Positions 18,638-28,600 of a stretch of 64,000 bases of DNA are shown one piece after another. Every line of letters starts with the position of its first letter. Within the stretch, counting starts at the first letter, position 1. This DNA is from Symsagittifera roscoffensis. Taxonomy: Eukaryota > Xenacoelomorpha > Acoela > Convolutidae. The stretch lies in the NCBI RefSeq assembly GCF_963678635.1, contig NC_087071.1, positions 22,473,194-22,537,193 of the forward strand. Direction: 5' to 3'. Below the pieces are notes generated by a model that was not told the origin of the DNA, made no database searches, and was given only the letters and a program-made list of their open reading frames with translations. The translations under genes and the position numbers were made by a program.

Positions 18638-20427
18638 GCCGCCAACTTGGATCACTCCATCGATCAAATTCCCATCCAACCAACCTTCCTTCTTCAATCC
18701 CAATAATACCACTTTTTGCTTTTCCGCCACCCGATTTTCCACCTAGCAATGTAACATCAGGCATGAATTCCGACACTAACTCACAAATTTCAGTTTTATA
18801 CTCCATTTCACAGCTAAATAATCCGAATATTGAAACCCCCGATGAATTTGCCGACTCAGAACCATCTCCATCCAATAATTTTCATAACCCTTCTCATTTT
18901 TCTCAACCTCCTTTTCAACCCATATTGTCAAATAACCCTGACCCAATCACTCCCACACCCTCTTATGCTTCCCAAGTTACCCCAACCTATTCCTCATACC
19001 ATTCTGACCAATCATCTCCAGACACCCCCCGAATCTCCCCAGAGCTAGACAATTTTATTACCCTCCAACAACAACCCTACCACCTTAACACCCCGACCAT
19101 AAACCAAATCTCCTCCACTACAAATTCATCCAATCCCCCTACACCCTCTTCAAATTATACTGAATCATTAGCACCATCATCCACATCAACTGAATCCTCA
19201 CTCAACACTAATAGAGCTTACCGCACTTTTAAAAGAAAGTTCCCCAACCATCCTTTCCCAGCAAAACCAGGAACAGCCCGTGAATACATCAACCACCCCC
19301 AGCATACTAACACCAAAGAATTTTTAGCCATCACCTTACCCTCATTCCCACAATACACCTTAAACACCCCCCACGACACTAACGAAACACGCAACTTCGT
19401 AGATGAATACGTTTTAATGCCCACTCTCTCTTGGACCTCATATTATCATTTCACTAACCCTCTTTGCTTACCTTTATCTAACACTCACATCGATATAGAA
19501 CGAAATACGGACATGCTATATCGACTCACTACACCACTAACACCAAGACAATTTACTTACGTAGGATATAAAAAATCACTAAAAATACACACTGCACCTA
19601 GAGCTAATGAATATACACTAGAATACTACGATCACAACATCATCAGAGCTAACCAAGATCAATTCTTAGACGACGATCGCTTCGCTAATCCACAAATCAC
19701 CGAGAAATTTTTCATCAAGACACCATATGTATTTACACTAAACATTTTCGACCGAAAGTTTGATCACATTATTTCAGAAGCACTAACAAACACACAAGCA
19801 TACGAAAGTTTTAAAGAACGCTTCCAAATCTTTTCACTAACCTTTCATTTCCTTGCACCACACGAAAGAGATTTACACTGCTCACACGATATTATGTTGC
19901 GCACTAAACAAACACATACATACAGTTACTATCGTTTCATCCAAAATCACTTTGACCTCCACACACCCTCTAGACAACCACACCATCGTTTCCAATTCAT
20001 CAATTCAAAATACACTTCACCGTATTTCCTAAATTTCACATATTGTATTAAAGACACTAACCTCCATGGTATTCTTCGTAATTATGACCCCATAACCCAA
20101 ATGTATATTTTCTGCCCCATCACCAAGACCTTCAACGCCGAAGAATCCCGACCCTTCCTTATCCCGCACGAGTTTGTACAGCCTATAGAGATCCCAATTT
20201 TAGAATTCATCCACAACACTAAATTTAACCACAAATTATATAACTTAATCCAAAACACACCTTATGAGTTTGCAGTAGGCACTGAAGAACTAACCACTAT
20301 TAAGGCACTTCAATTGCTTTGGCCACTGCTTCAAACTAAAAATATCATCCGCATCTTAGCTAAACTACTAACAACTTCAGAACTAATTCACGATATCTTC
20401 CCCCACGGTTTTTTCCCCGACGACTAA
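18634..20427 (+). CDS. 597-aa protein of unknown function, last gene of the element
   Basis: Starts at an ATGA overlap with the env stop. Residues 1-190 are proline/serine/threonine-rich and probably disordered. Residues about 195-597 look like a compact domain with few cysteines and many aromatic and histidine residues (LSWTSYYHFTNPLCLPLSN, RQFTYVGYKKSLK, YFLNFTYCIKDTNLHGILRN, LQLLWPLLQTKNIIRILAKL). No signal peptide or membrane segment is seen. Copy 2 has the same gene with one TAA at 61359-61361, and its C-terminal half is very well conserved, which argues for selection in the active lineage. I recognise no family. The location behind env suggests an accessory or regulatory protein. A strong splice donor follows its stop codon by three bases. 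Confidence 0.75.
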   Translation: MSRQLGSLHRSNSHPTNLPSSIPIIPLFAFPPPDFPPSNVTSGMNSDTNSQISVLYSISQLNNPNIETPDEFADSEPSPSNNFHNPSHFSQPPFQPILSNNPDPITPTPSYASQVTPTYSSYHSDQSSPDTPRISPELDNFITLQQQPYHLNTPTINQISSTTNSSNPPTPSSNYTESLAPSSTSTESSLNTNRAYRTFKRKFPNHPFPAKPGTAREYINHPQHTNTKEFLAITLPSFPQYTLNTPHDTNETRNFVDEYVLMPTLSWTSYYHFTNPLCLPLSNTHIDIERNTDMLYRLTTPLTPRQFTYVGYKKSLKIHTAPRANEYTLEYYDHNIIRANQDQFLDDDRFANPQITEKFFIKTPYVFTLNIFDRKFDHIISEALTNTQAYESFKERFQIFSLTFHFLAPHERDLHCSHDIMLRTKQTHTYSYYRFIQNHFDLHTPSRQPHHRFQFINSKYTSPYFLNFTYCIKDTNLHGILRNYDPITQMYIFCPITKTFNAEESRPFLIPHEFVQPIEIPILEFIHNTKFNHKLYNLIQNTPYEFAVGTEELTTIKALQLLWPLLQTKNIIRILAKLLTTSELIHDIFPHGFFPDD

Positions 20428-20430
20428 CAG

Positions 20431-20509
20431 GTAAGTATGAATTCAATGAATATTACTAACTAATTAAAATATTAAAAAACTCACCATACTTTATTCATGT
20501 TTTCTTTAG
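20431..20509 (+). other. Predicted 79-nt intron just after the last stop codon
   Basis: Donor AACAG|GTAAGTATG and acceptor TTTCTTTAG|A. Copy 2 has the same two sites at exactly the same distance (61995-62073, 79 nt), although the intron interior differs. The stop of the 597-aa gene lies three nt upstream, so splicing would not change that protein. Confidence 0.6.
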
Positions 20510-21983
20510 ATTTTTAGCCTTCATCCGACGATCACCTACAAAAACCACAAAAGACAAATAAAAATCGCAAATTTCATCAAACAGATTTCAAAAATTCTAT
20601 TAATCTCTTACACTTATAAATTTATAAATTTAATACCAATGCAGTAAATTCATTTCTAAAATTTTCCCCCACAAGCAGTAAATCTAATTATGATGAAAAT
20701 TTGTATCTTAATATTCCCCCATGACTAGCAGTAAATTTCTAAATTCTATGTAGTAAATTAAATAAATGCAAATGCAGTACTAACCTTTTGATATTTTCAT
20801 TCATTCGCACAGAAATTCTATCCACACTCGCACAGCTCGCCCACGAAGAATTGTTTAAAATAATGAATTTCAGTTTCAAGTTTTCACACTCAACAACTCT
20901 AACATATAATAACATGTTTCAAACTTTCCTTTAACCCGGTTGGAAAGGAATCATATACTAAACAAAACTAACCAACGCAGCTTACTAAATACCACAAATC
21001 ATAGAATAACAGCATGACTAAGAAAAGGAAACCAACGGTACCCAAACCGGATTAACCCAGTTTAAAACTGGATAATTTATTCTTTTGAAGACTATTACAA
21101 AGTCTTAGAAAGAAATAATAAAACACAAAAAAGTCGAAAGACAAACCCATACCACAAACAATTTGCTTTTTAGAAAAAGTACATAACCAACAAGACATAA
21201 GTAAAACCACAACAAACCCAACATAAAACGTTGTCACATAACAGGACCCCTCACAAACATCGCATGAAATTATACTCCCACACCTGGCCTAACCCACCAG
21301 GAAAGGACGTCCTGAGCATGCTCTATAGCCGGCCTAACCCACCGCGCTACATCCACGCTTTGTGACCACACCTTTATTTTTAATAAGAGCTACTCAAGGG
21401 TGAGTAACTCTTCAAAATAACCGAACTAAAACAAAAAGCTTTTGTGAAAACAACTAACTAAAATCATAATTAAAAAATACTAAACTAATAAAAGTTTTAT
21501 AAAATGTAAAATCACATGATGCAATATATAGATCAGAATACAACACCAAAGACGAACATCAAAAGACAAGACGACCCCACTACACTCGAGAGAGAATGAC
21601 CAACTACAATCGATATGCCGCTCACAATCACAACTCAAAGGATTTAGAGTACGACTTGACTTCGCAGAAAAGGACTTCATTGAACTAGACCAATGACCAC
21701 CTCGATGTTCAAGTATACGTACAGATCCGAGTAACCAGGCATCCCCTCCACGCACAATCTCCACGCCATTCCCAAGCTAGATCAAACACAAAAGAAGTTC
21801 TCTCCGAAGAACAGAAAAACCTGACATAGCCAACCATTCTGAAATCAGAATTGATGCTGTTGCAGAGACTCAGTCGTTGTCACAAGAAGAAGCGGAAGAA
21901 AATTATGATGTTCGCCAAATACCAACGTCCATCATCCATCCTTGAACTACAGAAGAACTGTTCTAAAAAACTCTGTAAAACCC
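20510..21983 (+). promoter_or_regulatory. Long 3' untranslated region of copy 1
   Basis: About 1.5 kb without a credible ORF, conserved in copy 2. It contains five copies of a GCAGTAAATT-like motif (20641, 20675, 20728, 20750, 20774), an odd palindrome CCAGTTT-A-AAACTGG at 21057-21071, and the compact hairpin region at 21284-21356. A role in RNA export, stability or packaging is inferred from conservation without coding. Confidence 0.5.
21284..21356 (+). ncRNA. Compact structured RNA element in the 3' region
   Basis: Contains GGCCTAACCCACC twice, plus self-complementary GGACGTCC and GAGCATGCTC and the stem CTGG...CCAG. The 73-nt block is nearly identical in copy 2 (62844-62915) while flanking bases differ more. 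On the minus strand it has a loose likeness to a tRNA D-arm region, but no B-box follows. It could be a cis-acting export or packaging structure. Confidence 0.4.
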
Positions 21984-21990
21984 GGATGGG
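21984..21990 (+). promoter_or_regulatory. Candidate polypurine tract of copy 1
   Basis: GGATGGG directly precedes the 3' LTR and is identical in copy 2. It is short and contains one T, so it is a weak polypurine tract; position is the main evidence. Confidence 0.45.
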
Positions 21991-22398
21991 TGGAACCTGA
22001 TCTAAACTACATTTTATGATTGGATAAATTAAATGTTTTACCAATGTAAAGTATTTAATATTAACCAATCATGATCCATCTAACTAACAACCCACTTATT
22101 TGTAAGTGCTGAAGTTACTTGTAATTTCAGCACCAGAGAGATTTGAATTTAACTTAGAAATTAGTTGGACTCTCCCGAGCACTTCAGCAGCCGCAATAAA
22201 CCAGTATACCCTAGATCTATTGAGCCTAGCAGAGACTAGTTAAACAACCTGAGACTAGATAGTATAAGAGTAAGATTAGGATCGGTATTAGACTAAGAAG
22301 TTGCACGAATCTATCCGGCCGAAAATAAGATAGCGTGACGAGCAGACGGTGTACCCTATCCGAAATTACTCTATGAGTTACACTTCGGTCCTAACTCA
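21991..22398 (+). repeat. 3' LTR of copy 1
   Basis: 408 bp, read as identical to the 5' LTR, followed by TTTG (TSD) at 22399-22402. Identity implies a recent insertion. Confidence 0.95.
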
Positions 22399-22402
22399 TT
22401 TG
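22399..22402. repeat. Target-site duplication TTTG, right side of copy 1
   Basis: Partner of 3556-3559. Confidence 0.8.
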
Positions 22403-23579
22403 GTCCCCAAACTTGAACTAATACAGATGAGTGGACAGCTATCCAGTAAGTTTAGGCTTCAAAATTCATGACTTTTAATTTTTAGAAAAATTGAAACTTA
22501 ATTATCAACTGTACTAAACCAAGGAGTTTCCAAACAATCAGCACAACACAGTCTGGAATTTTTGAAGTTTCTCTATTACAACATACATTTTAAACCAATA
22601 ATTGATTCCGTGCGATGCCAATCTTTCTTAATTGAGAGTAAGTTTCCCATTTTAGGTTGGGTTTTGTCCCATTGCAGGCTTTTAATATTTCCTTTCAATA
22701 TGTCCCCTGAAGTTTTTTCTGAGTTGGAACCAAAGAAGACATTGCTTCAATTGACATTTCACTATTATATTATTTTGACCACCTCGCAGAAAAAAGTTTT
22801 AATGCTGTCAAACTCTTCACTAATCTTCACTAATGCTTTGGATCAACAAGCTGAAATTTAGGACAATTTAGATCCGAGTTAACAATAGCGCTACGGTTTA
22901 AAAACAGATGCAACTGGTTGCAATGTTATAGGAATACCCGGATCGAGGTGCTCACTTTAAGTTTCGATTTTCAAAGTCGAGCAAATGTCAGTGCTCGACC
23001 GAAAAAGAATAGTCGAGACAGGGGTTTGGGTACAAATTACCCCGAAACATACATCGACCACAGTCAAGGACAGACGAAACATACCTCGGACATGGTCGAA
23101 AAACACCGATTGTCCCACGGTAGTTCGGAATCAACATGAAAATTTTCGTTCAATCATCAACACAGTTTTTTTAACAATTTCGATTCAAATTGCAAACCAG
23201 TGTTCCAAAAGATGAAAAGAATAGCTCAAAAAATAGTTCATCTCTACAAAACGTTTAATTTTCAAATAACTCTAATAACTTCATTCCGATTTAAAAAAGC
23301 CTCATAAGATGTTACACGAAAAGCATATATTATAAGGTTTAAATTTGAATAACTGATATTGTTTGGCAGTCAAAATATACATATATGCAGTCGAGCTTGG
23401 TGGAAACATGTTTTGCTTGTGTCGAGCACTGTCGAGCTTTTTTTTTGTGGTCAAACACGGTCGAAACAAACCGAAATTTGACTGATTCGATCGAAACATT
23501 CCAGTTTCTAGTTGCGACGGTCGAAACAAAAAGTGAGCACTTAGACTCGGGTAGATGCGCGGATATAAAAGAAACTGTT
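22403..23579. repeat. Non-coding host DNA with GTCGA-rich clusters
   Basis: No supported gene. Two stretches (22940-23130 and 23395-23545) are dense in GTCGA/TTCGAC motifs in both orientations, like the longer arrays at 34507-34770 and 44276-44610. Open frames here (for example 22562-22861) lack splice context or composition of coding DNA. Confidence 0.45.
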
Positions 23580-24345
23580 AATCATACAATTTTCTTGTAA
23601 TTCCACATGTACAGAAAATTGCAAGAAAAGTCTATGATTAGTTTTTTTTTCAAATATGGTAAATGAAAGACAACCATTTTATAATTAACCAAAAAAAGTG
23701 ATTTTTTTAAAAAAAAATTATAATATCAAAATTTTTGGCATGTGTTCGTAACTGAACACAAAAACCAAGGTTTACTCAAATTTAGAGCCACCAAAGGTTT
23801 GACATCCTGAATTTAAAATGCATTGGAAGTGACCTGAATTGCATAAGAGCTATCTTACACAAATTATATAATGCAAAAGTTTTCAAAAATGATGATTTTT
23901 TTATTTGAATTTTTAAATTATCAGACATTGATAAAGGCATACAAAGGCATGCCATACAAAAAGAAGTAGGTGTTTGTAGCGTTTTTGAAAAAGTTATCCT
24001 GAGAAACGAAAAAATATAATCCAGGACTACGCTATGCACACAAAAAATATAAATTTTGAATGTATTTTTTTTTGGAAACTGTAGAAAAATTGGTTTGCGG
24101 TTAGAAAAATATTGTTGCCATTAAAAAAATTCATCTATTTTCCATGTATAGGAATTGTATGCCTGGCTTTTTTCCGACAAAAAAGTTTTTATTTTTTATT
24201 TAGTACGATACACTGACTTTTATGCGAAAACAGGAAAAAATTCTTTGAAAACTTTATGACCCATTTTTGCAAAATGTATGAAAGTTGTAAGATTAGTATT
24301 TTCTCATAGACTTAGTTTATGGAATTTGATTTTTAGCATCTTAGG
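23580..24345 (+). repeat. Dispersed repeat family, copy 1
   Basis: Alignable by eye with 42099-43010 in the same orientation, with patches such as CACCAAAGGTTTGA, GTTTGTAGCGTTTTTGAAAA and GGACTACG.TATGCACACAAA conserved and many indels. It begins with a palindromic CATACAATTTTC/GAAAATTG segment like a fold-back terminus. Likely an old non-autonomous transposon; the type is unknown. Confidence 0.6.
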
Positions 24346-24690
24346 CTGAAAAAAAACGAAAATGACATTGAGTGTTGTGTAAACAATCAGAAGTAAACTT
24401 TTTGTTTTCATATGATAATATCTGTGACAATTTCTGATATGCCATCAGTACTGGTTAAAAGCAATCCTTTTAGTTTAATCCATTTGGGCATCAAAGCAAC
24501 ATTACTTCTAGTGCGCTTCAGGGGATGTGGTTGCTGATGTAAACTTGATGGTTCCAACCGGGATGTTAAATGGAATTTTCCAATCGGAGTCTTATCATGC
24601 AGCTCTAAGCATTTGATACTCAATTTAAACAGTCAAGTGGAGGATGTTATAATGGTCCCCATTTCCGTTACTTTTTGTTTACGTAATCAC

Positions 24691-24909
24691 CTGTAGATTA
24701 GATTTCCTCATTGTCTGGTTCAGCTGACTCTGGAACATCAAGTTCACTTGATTCATCACTAGATTTCTGGCATCGAGATCTCCAGAATTGAATTTATCAA
24801 TTTCTTCCTGGGACAGTTGGAGTTCCTGTGTGAACTCACCACTGCACTGAGAAAGGGCTGGTAGAAGTATGAAAATAATCGTTTCTGTTGGAGTCATTTT
24901 CACAAACAA
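24691..24909 (-). CDS. Gene A exon 1: signal peptide exon, paralogue of gene B exon 1
   Basis: On the minus strand the frame begins MFVKMTPTETIIFILLPALS, a signal peptide, then LQLSQEEIDKFNSGDLDARN and VMNQVNLMFQSQLNQT. Gene B exon 1 has LSQDQIDKFNSGDEYTRD and VMTQVNLFFQSQVNQT, well over half identical. The donor CTACAG|GTGATT ends it in phase 0, the same phase as gene B exon 1. The start could also be the second methionine (24897). The next identified exon of this gene type on the same strand is 2197-2332, beyond retroelement copy 1, so the gene is probably split by the insertion. A secreted, possibly lipid-binding protein is a guess from gene B. Confidence 0.65.
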
Positions 24910-25472
24910 TATATTTCTTCAACCGAGATGACACAAGAAAATGGAGCACAGCAATAACAAGCTGGACTTTGAGAATCTTGAAAATTCGGTAAACGCCTTG
25001 AAAGTTGAAAAAAAATTGAAAAAGGAATTATACGCGAAGTCGGAAACTTAATTGGTCGGATGTATACTATTTTTCAGAAAAGTCAAATCTTATTAAAGGC
25101 TTAATTCTAGATTTAATCTATTTAGTTATTTTTATATTTTGTCTGCAGTATACTATATCTTTTCAGCTGACTACTTGCATTAAACAAAAAACTTAGAAGT
25201 AAAAAAACATGGTTAGAATATCGATTGTATGATAAAAGAAACTTCACGTTAATTTTCGCTGGTTTTCATGTAAACTTAGAGTGATGTATCACAAACACAA
25301 CTGTAAGAAACGATTCTAAGTGAGTCATGGTTTCGATTATATTTTGCAACATAATTGCAAAATGTATTTTTCAACCATCAGAAGACAATGAAACGATTGC
25401 TGATATTTGATAATACGCTGCTTTCTAGTATATTTTGTTTTTACCAACATAACTTGCTAGCGTTCTTTTCAG

Positions 25473-25606
25473 TTTCAAATGGAATGACCGTATCACCTAT
25501 CTCGAATGCTCCGGTCGATAATCAGTCCTCAATAATCGTGCAGATTTCACTCGTTCTCAGAACTACTCGAAATTGCATGGACCAAGCCAATTTGATTCAA
25601 AATCGC
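25473..25606 (+). other. Tentative exon-like segment
   Basis: After an acceptor-like TTTTCAG, one plus frame (MTVSPISNAPVDNQSSIIVQ, then ISLVLRTTRN) is open in a locally GC-richer stretch. The strand-like pattern resembles the gene A/B exons but on the opposite strand, and no clear donor precedes the TAA at 25607-25609. It could be a fragment of a divergent paralogue or a terminal exon. Confidence 0.25.
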
Positions 25607-25609
25607 TAA

Positions 25610-28600
25610 GTGATAAAAAGATAAAACTCATCTTTGAACACCCAGAGTTACTTAGAAAAAATAATTTTCATTTTTGATCACAAATCAAAAGCTTCTAATC
25701 AAAACCTTTACAATAAAGATTTTCTTAGAGCTGTTAAAAAATCACATTATCTCAAATTATCTGTCCAGTTGGTCTAGATATATTTTTTTCGTATTTCAGA
25801 CTATTTTCAAGAAAATTGTTGTCAATTGCATAGACGAATTTTTAAAATTCAGCTTGCAAAACTGTTTTTTATAAATTTAGTCTACTAATTATCATAGTTT
25901 TGAATTTTCAATAAAAAAATTGACTTCAGCTACAATTTCTAATAAAAATAAATAAAAACAAATCGAATCCCACTAAAATCACAAGCTTCATAACAAATTC
26001 ACCATCAAAATATTTATGAACAAATTGTTTCAAGTGAAGCTAGCAACTCTGCCTAGAATCAGCCACAGGCATCGCCCTCACGACTCGTGACCCTACTGAA
26101 TGTGTTTTACAAACACGTTTTTTCCGAAGAAAAATCAAATCAGATGGCCAATGAAATTTAAACAATTTTAATATTTTTAAAGGTTTTAAACTCTTTTTTT
26201 CTTCTTTAATGTTTCAACTCGATGATTTTTGGTACCGTATCTGGTAGCAATATCGATCTGTTACCATGACATTGGTCAAGTTCGTTTGCAAAGCGAACAA
26301 ATGATTATAGTTCTGCACTAGCAAAAATGTTTCAGGTCTGAAACTCGCTAGCTAGTCATAGGTTTTGTTTAGGTTTTTCGAAATTGTTGAACTTATGGTT
26401 AGTGCTTCTACTAACTGCAACTTGTGCCTAGAGTCTCCATAACACCTGTAGAGCACGATGGAGACTTTTGAACAGGGCACATCCCACTGAACACATGCAT
26501 CAGCAATCAAATTCAAGAGGGTTTTCAATTTACTTAACGCAAACTGAAACCCAACACCAAGAAAATTGTACGATTAGTTGTAAAGCAAGCTCCACAAAAA
26601 AAACTTGGTTAAAGAGTATCGAAACCTTTATCGAACTGCTCTCTCAACACTCAATTAGTTTGTGTAACTTGCATTATTTTTAGTTGTTAAACTTAGTGTC
26701 GTGTAAATTGTTGTTATCAATGTTATAGCTTTCTGAAAAGCTGTGAACATAGCAATTGAAACAATGTCCACTATCATTTTCAATTATTTTTCAAACTCAT
26801 TCAAAGCATTATAATAGGTTTTTTTTGCTCTTCCTAATTTGAGGCAATAATTTGACACTTGTGCTCTTATAATGAAGAAAACCAGCAAAACCTGAGGATC
26901 GTTTCAAATTCCAGCTGGGTTGATAAAATTCGTACTGCTTCAATTGCTATTTTTCAAAAGATGTTTGAATACTTCTTTGAACAGCTAAGTACATAAAAAT
27001 GCATTTCAAAAACACTGGTTATTTTGATTTTAATCATCAGGTTCAGAACGTGTTTTCGTTTTTGCAAATTGTTTTGCGTTTTGAATACCTGATTCAGACA
27101 AATTTCGTTTCAGCAACTTTTTATTCAAACACCTCACTGAATGATTTATTTTATGAAACTAATATTGTAATTAAACAGATTAAACACGTATCTGATTCTA
27201 TAAAACAGACAACAATTTTTTCAATTAAGGTGAGGATAAAATTTCAGCTTTTCATCAATTCATATTCCTAATCAATTATTAAACAAAACTTTTTCCCGTT
27301 TTTCGTTGTCTGAAAATTAAATCTGCTGCTGTAGTTTTTGACTTAAAAACTCTCATATTTTTTGCTCGTTATTGAAGATGATATGATTTGAATTCATCTC
27401 ATCCAGTCGCTGACTTGAGAAACACCCAGAAAAAAAAATCATTTTTTTCTTCAATCACAGTATCATCTTCAAAAAGAAAAATTATTGAGTTTTACAGAGA
27501 GAATGAAAATCATCTGCCCTTAAATAGCTCTTCATTAAACTAAGAGATAGTCCACAAACTGCCTATGTTCCAATTTTAAAAATAAGTACTGGTGGTTGAC
27601 TGTGATTCAATAAAATAAGCAGATTGATTTTTTCTTCAACAAATAAGACTTGATCTTCATTTAGCAAAAGAGCTATCGTATCAGTTGTATAATAACATGT
27701 ATGAAAGCCAACTGACACTCAGTGAAGCGACAGCGCTCTTCAAAAAATTGCACTAGCCTATGATATAGCAGCTTCTCCAAATTTTACCAAGTGAAATGAT
27801 CAAAAAAATGGACCTAGAGTTATTAAAGTTGTTAAATTCGCCACCTTTATAAAGTACCACTTATACAGTTTTTTAAAACAGGTAGAGTTTTTGACTCAAT
27901 TCGATGAACCTGTCAAAAGGGCGCTTCAAATTAGTCAAAATATTAGATTCAATAATTTTTTAAAGTTCAATTGATAAGCATCCGGGCCTGCTGAAGATTT
28001 CTTAGCCAATTGTAAGATACCTTTAAAAGTTTTAGAAAGGTTAACGGTTCTAATCAAAAAGATTTTTGATTGAAAGCAGGAAAGTTTGTACTGGTTTGAT
28101 TCTCAAACTGTGCTGCTTTGTTTTCAACAATTGTAGCAAAATTTGTTTCAATATAAGAGCATTCGAAACAGATTCTTGCAATTGTTGTTCGATCGTTATT
28201 TCTTTTAAAGAAAAAGTTTTTGAAGAGAATGAACAGCTTTTTTCCATTTTTGATGCGTGCAAACTCTTAGCATAAAAACTGTGCTTGGCAGTGCGAATAA
28301 AAGTTTTTTGTTTTTCTTTGACAAGGGTATTTGTTCATTAAACAATGATTTGATTGGTTTTTTCTTAGCTGCTTATAAATAATTACACGCTTTGTAATTT
28401 CGCTTTTGATGCTCTTGGTGATACATAGGTTATTTCGCTTTGTTAAATCTAAATATTTTTTTTCTGGTGCATTCTTTTCCAGATTATATCAAGTTTCATT
28501 GATGAGTTTTACTCAGTGCTTGTCAACATTCTCATTTTCATTTACATTTAAGCCTTTCAAACCCTTTTGCAGATTGAGACGCAAGCTATACAAGATGGAT

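Larger units (their letters stand above)
3560..22398 (+). mobile_element. Copy 1: 18.8-kb env-bearing Ty3/gypsy-type LTR retroelement
   Basis: Bounded by 408-bp LTRs (TG...CA) that I read as identical, with a 4-bp TSD. Pol order is protease, RT, RNase H, integrase, with a GPY motif after the integrase core, which is Ty3/gypsy type. Extra genes follow pol: two tiny membrane ORFs, a methionine-free frame, an env-like gene and a 597-codon unknown. Typical errantivirus-type elements are roughly half this size. Three lesions are seen: a 4-nt deletion in gag near 7896, TGA at 8620-8622, and TAA at 15528-15530. Identical LTRs imply recent insertion, so it was probably mobilised by proteins from other copies, or damaged in its last round of copying. 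It lies antisense to the putative gene A. Confidence 0.95.

Noticed and set aside
28050..28275. Opposing ORFs of about 70 codons on both strands
   Set aside because: Low-complexity T/A-rich translations without splice signals; they are mirror frames of each other.
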